Below are positions 5,307 through 5,718 of a stretch of 5,718 bases of DNA, piece by piece; positions within the stretch are counted from its first letter, which is position 1; the number at the start of each line of letters is the position of its first letter. The position numbers and the translations under genes are program-made. Below the pieces are notes generated by a model, which had not been told where the DNA came from, did no database searches, and worked only from the letters and a program-made list of their open reading frames with translations. This DNA comes from Deltaproteobacteria bacterium (GTDB lineage: Bacteria; Myxococcota; Myxococcia; Myxococcales; 40CM-4-68-19): positions 553-6,270 of the forward strand of contig VBLM01000332.1 in assembly GCA_005879095.1 (NCBI GenBank), written 5' to 3'.

Positions 5307-5718
5307 ATGGCTTCGCTCCGCTCCATCCGCGGCCGCATCAAGGCGGTCCGGAACATGCAGAAGATCACCAAGGCGCTCAAGCTGGTCTCGGCTGCCAAGC
5401 TGCGGCGCGCGCAGGACGCGGTGGTGCGGACGCGGCCGTACGCGCAGCTCCTCGACGAGCTGCTCGGCTCGATCGCGCGGGCGCGGGCGGAGGCCGAGAT
5501 CGCGCCGCATCCGCTGATGCAAGTGCGCGACCCGAAGCGGATCGAGATCGTGCTGCTCACCTCCGATCGCGGGCTCTGCGGCGGGTTCAACGCCAACATC
5601 ATCCGCCGGGCGCAGCGATTCGTCGTCGAAGAAGGGCCGAAGTACGAAGCGATCCAGTTCAGCACCATCGGTCGCCGCGGCCGCGACTTCGCGAAGAAGC
5701 GCGGGATCGCGTCGCGCA
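5307..5718 (+). CDS. atpG: ATP synthase F1 gamma subunit, N-terminal part (3' end outside window)
   Basis: 137 residues are visible of a protein usually about 285-300 long. Gamma is the rotary shaft inside the alpha3-beta3 ring. The N-terminal helix reads MASLRSIRGRIKAVRNMQKI followed by TKALKLVSAAKLRRAQ, the conserved part of the coiled coil that turns within the head. The family motif TSDRGLCGGFN lies at 85-95. The ATG at 5307 follows the atpA stop with no gap and only a weak AAGG upstream, so translation is probably coupled to atpA. The order atpH-atpA-atpG is canonical, and atpD and atpC are expected to the right. Nothing unusual is seen in the visible part. Confidence 0.97.
   Translation, partial: MASLRSIRGRIKAVRNMQKITKALKLVSAAKLRRAQDAVVRTRPYAQLLDELLGSIARARAEAEIAPHPLMQVRDPKRIEIVLLTSDRGLCGGFNANIIRRAQRFVVEEGPKYEAIQFSTIGRRGRDFAKKRGIASR

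Overview
The window is a gene-dense, high-GC stretch of bacterial chromosome. Protein resemblance and gene style point to a myxobacterium-like lineage (Myxococcota, the former Deltaproteobacteria): a BacM-type bactofilin, a myxobacterial-style AtpA N-terminus, a tandem cyclic-nucleotide-binding-fold protein, and strong G/C preference at third codon positions. That assignment is inference from memory of these families. No phage, plasmid, IS or CRISPR signature is visible.

Layout from left to right: the C-terminal third of an OPT-family oligopeptide transporter (+); a bactofilin (+); a long imperfect palindrome filling a convergent gap; a small heat-shock protein Hsp20 (-) with a heat-shock-like promoter and a structured leader; a divergently transcribed protein with two degenerate cNMP-binding folds (+); a second convergent gap filled by what looks like a collapsed copy of the same palindrome; a short-type ribosome hibernation factor (-); a divergent intergenic region of about 260 bp with a possible 39-codon ORF; then the start of an F1Fo ATP synthase operon, atpH-atpA-atpG (+), which runs off the right edge. 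atpB/E/F are not upstream, so the Fo genes must lie elsewhere (a split atp locus).

The genes fall into a stress/dormancy set (Hsp20, hibernation factor, perhaps the cNMP-fold protein), an envelope/cytoskeleton set (transporter, bactofilin) and the energy operon. They look like neighbouring independent transcription units with separate promoters and terminators, not one pathway.

The most striking observation is that atpA, otherwise canonical and in frame, lacks about 26 codons present in every family member I can recall. The missing piece is the end of the N-terminal beta-barrel and the link to the nucleotide-binding domain. This is either a real in-frame deletion in a normally essential gene or an assembly error. 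Other points of interest are the full and collapsed palindromes in the two convergent gaps, a possible fourU-like RNA thermometer and sigma-32-like promoter before hsp20, and two genes whose -10 boxes sit exactly where leaderless transcripts would be made.
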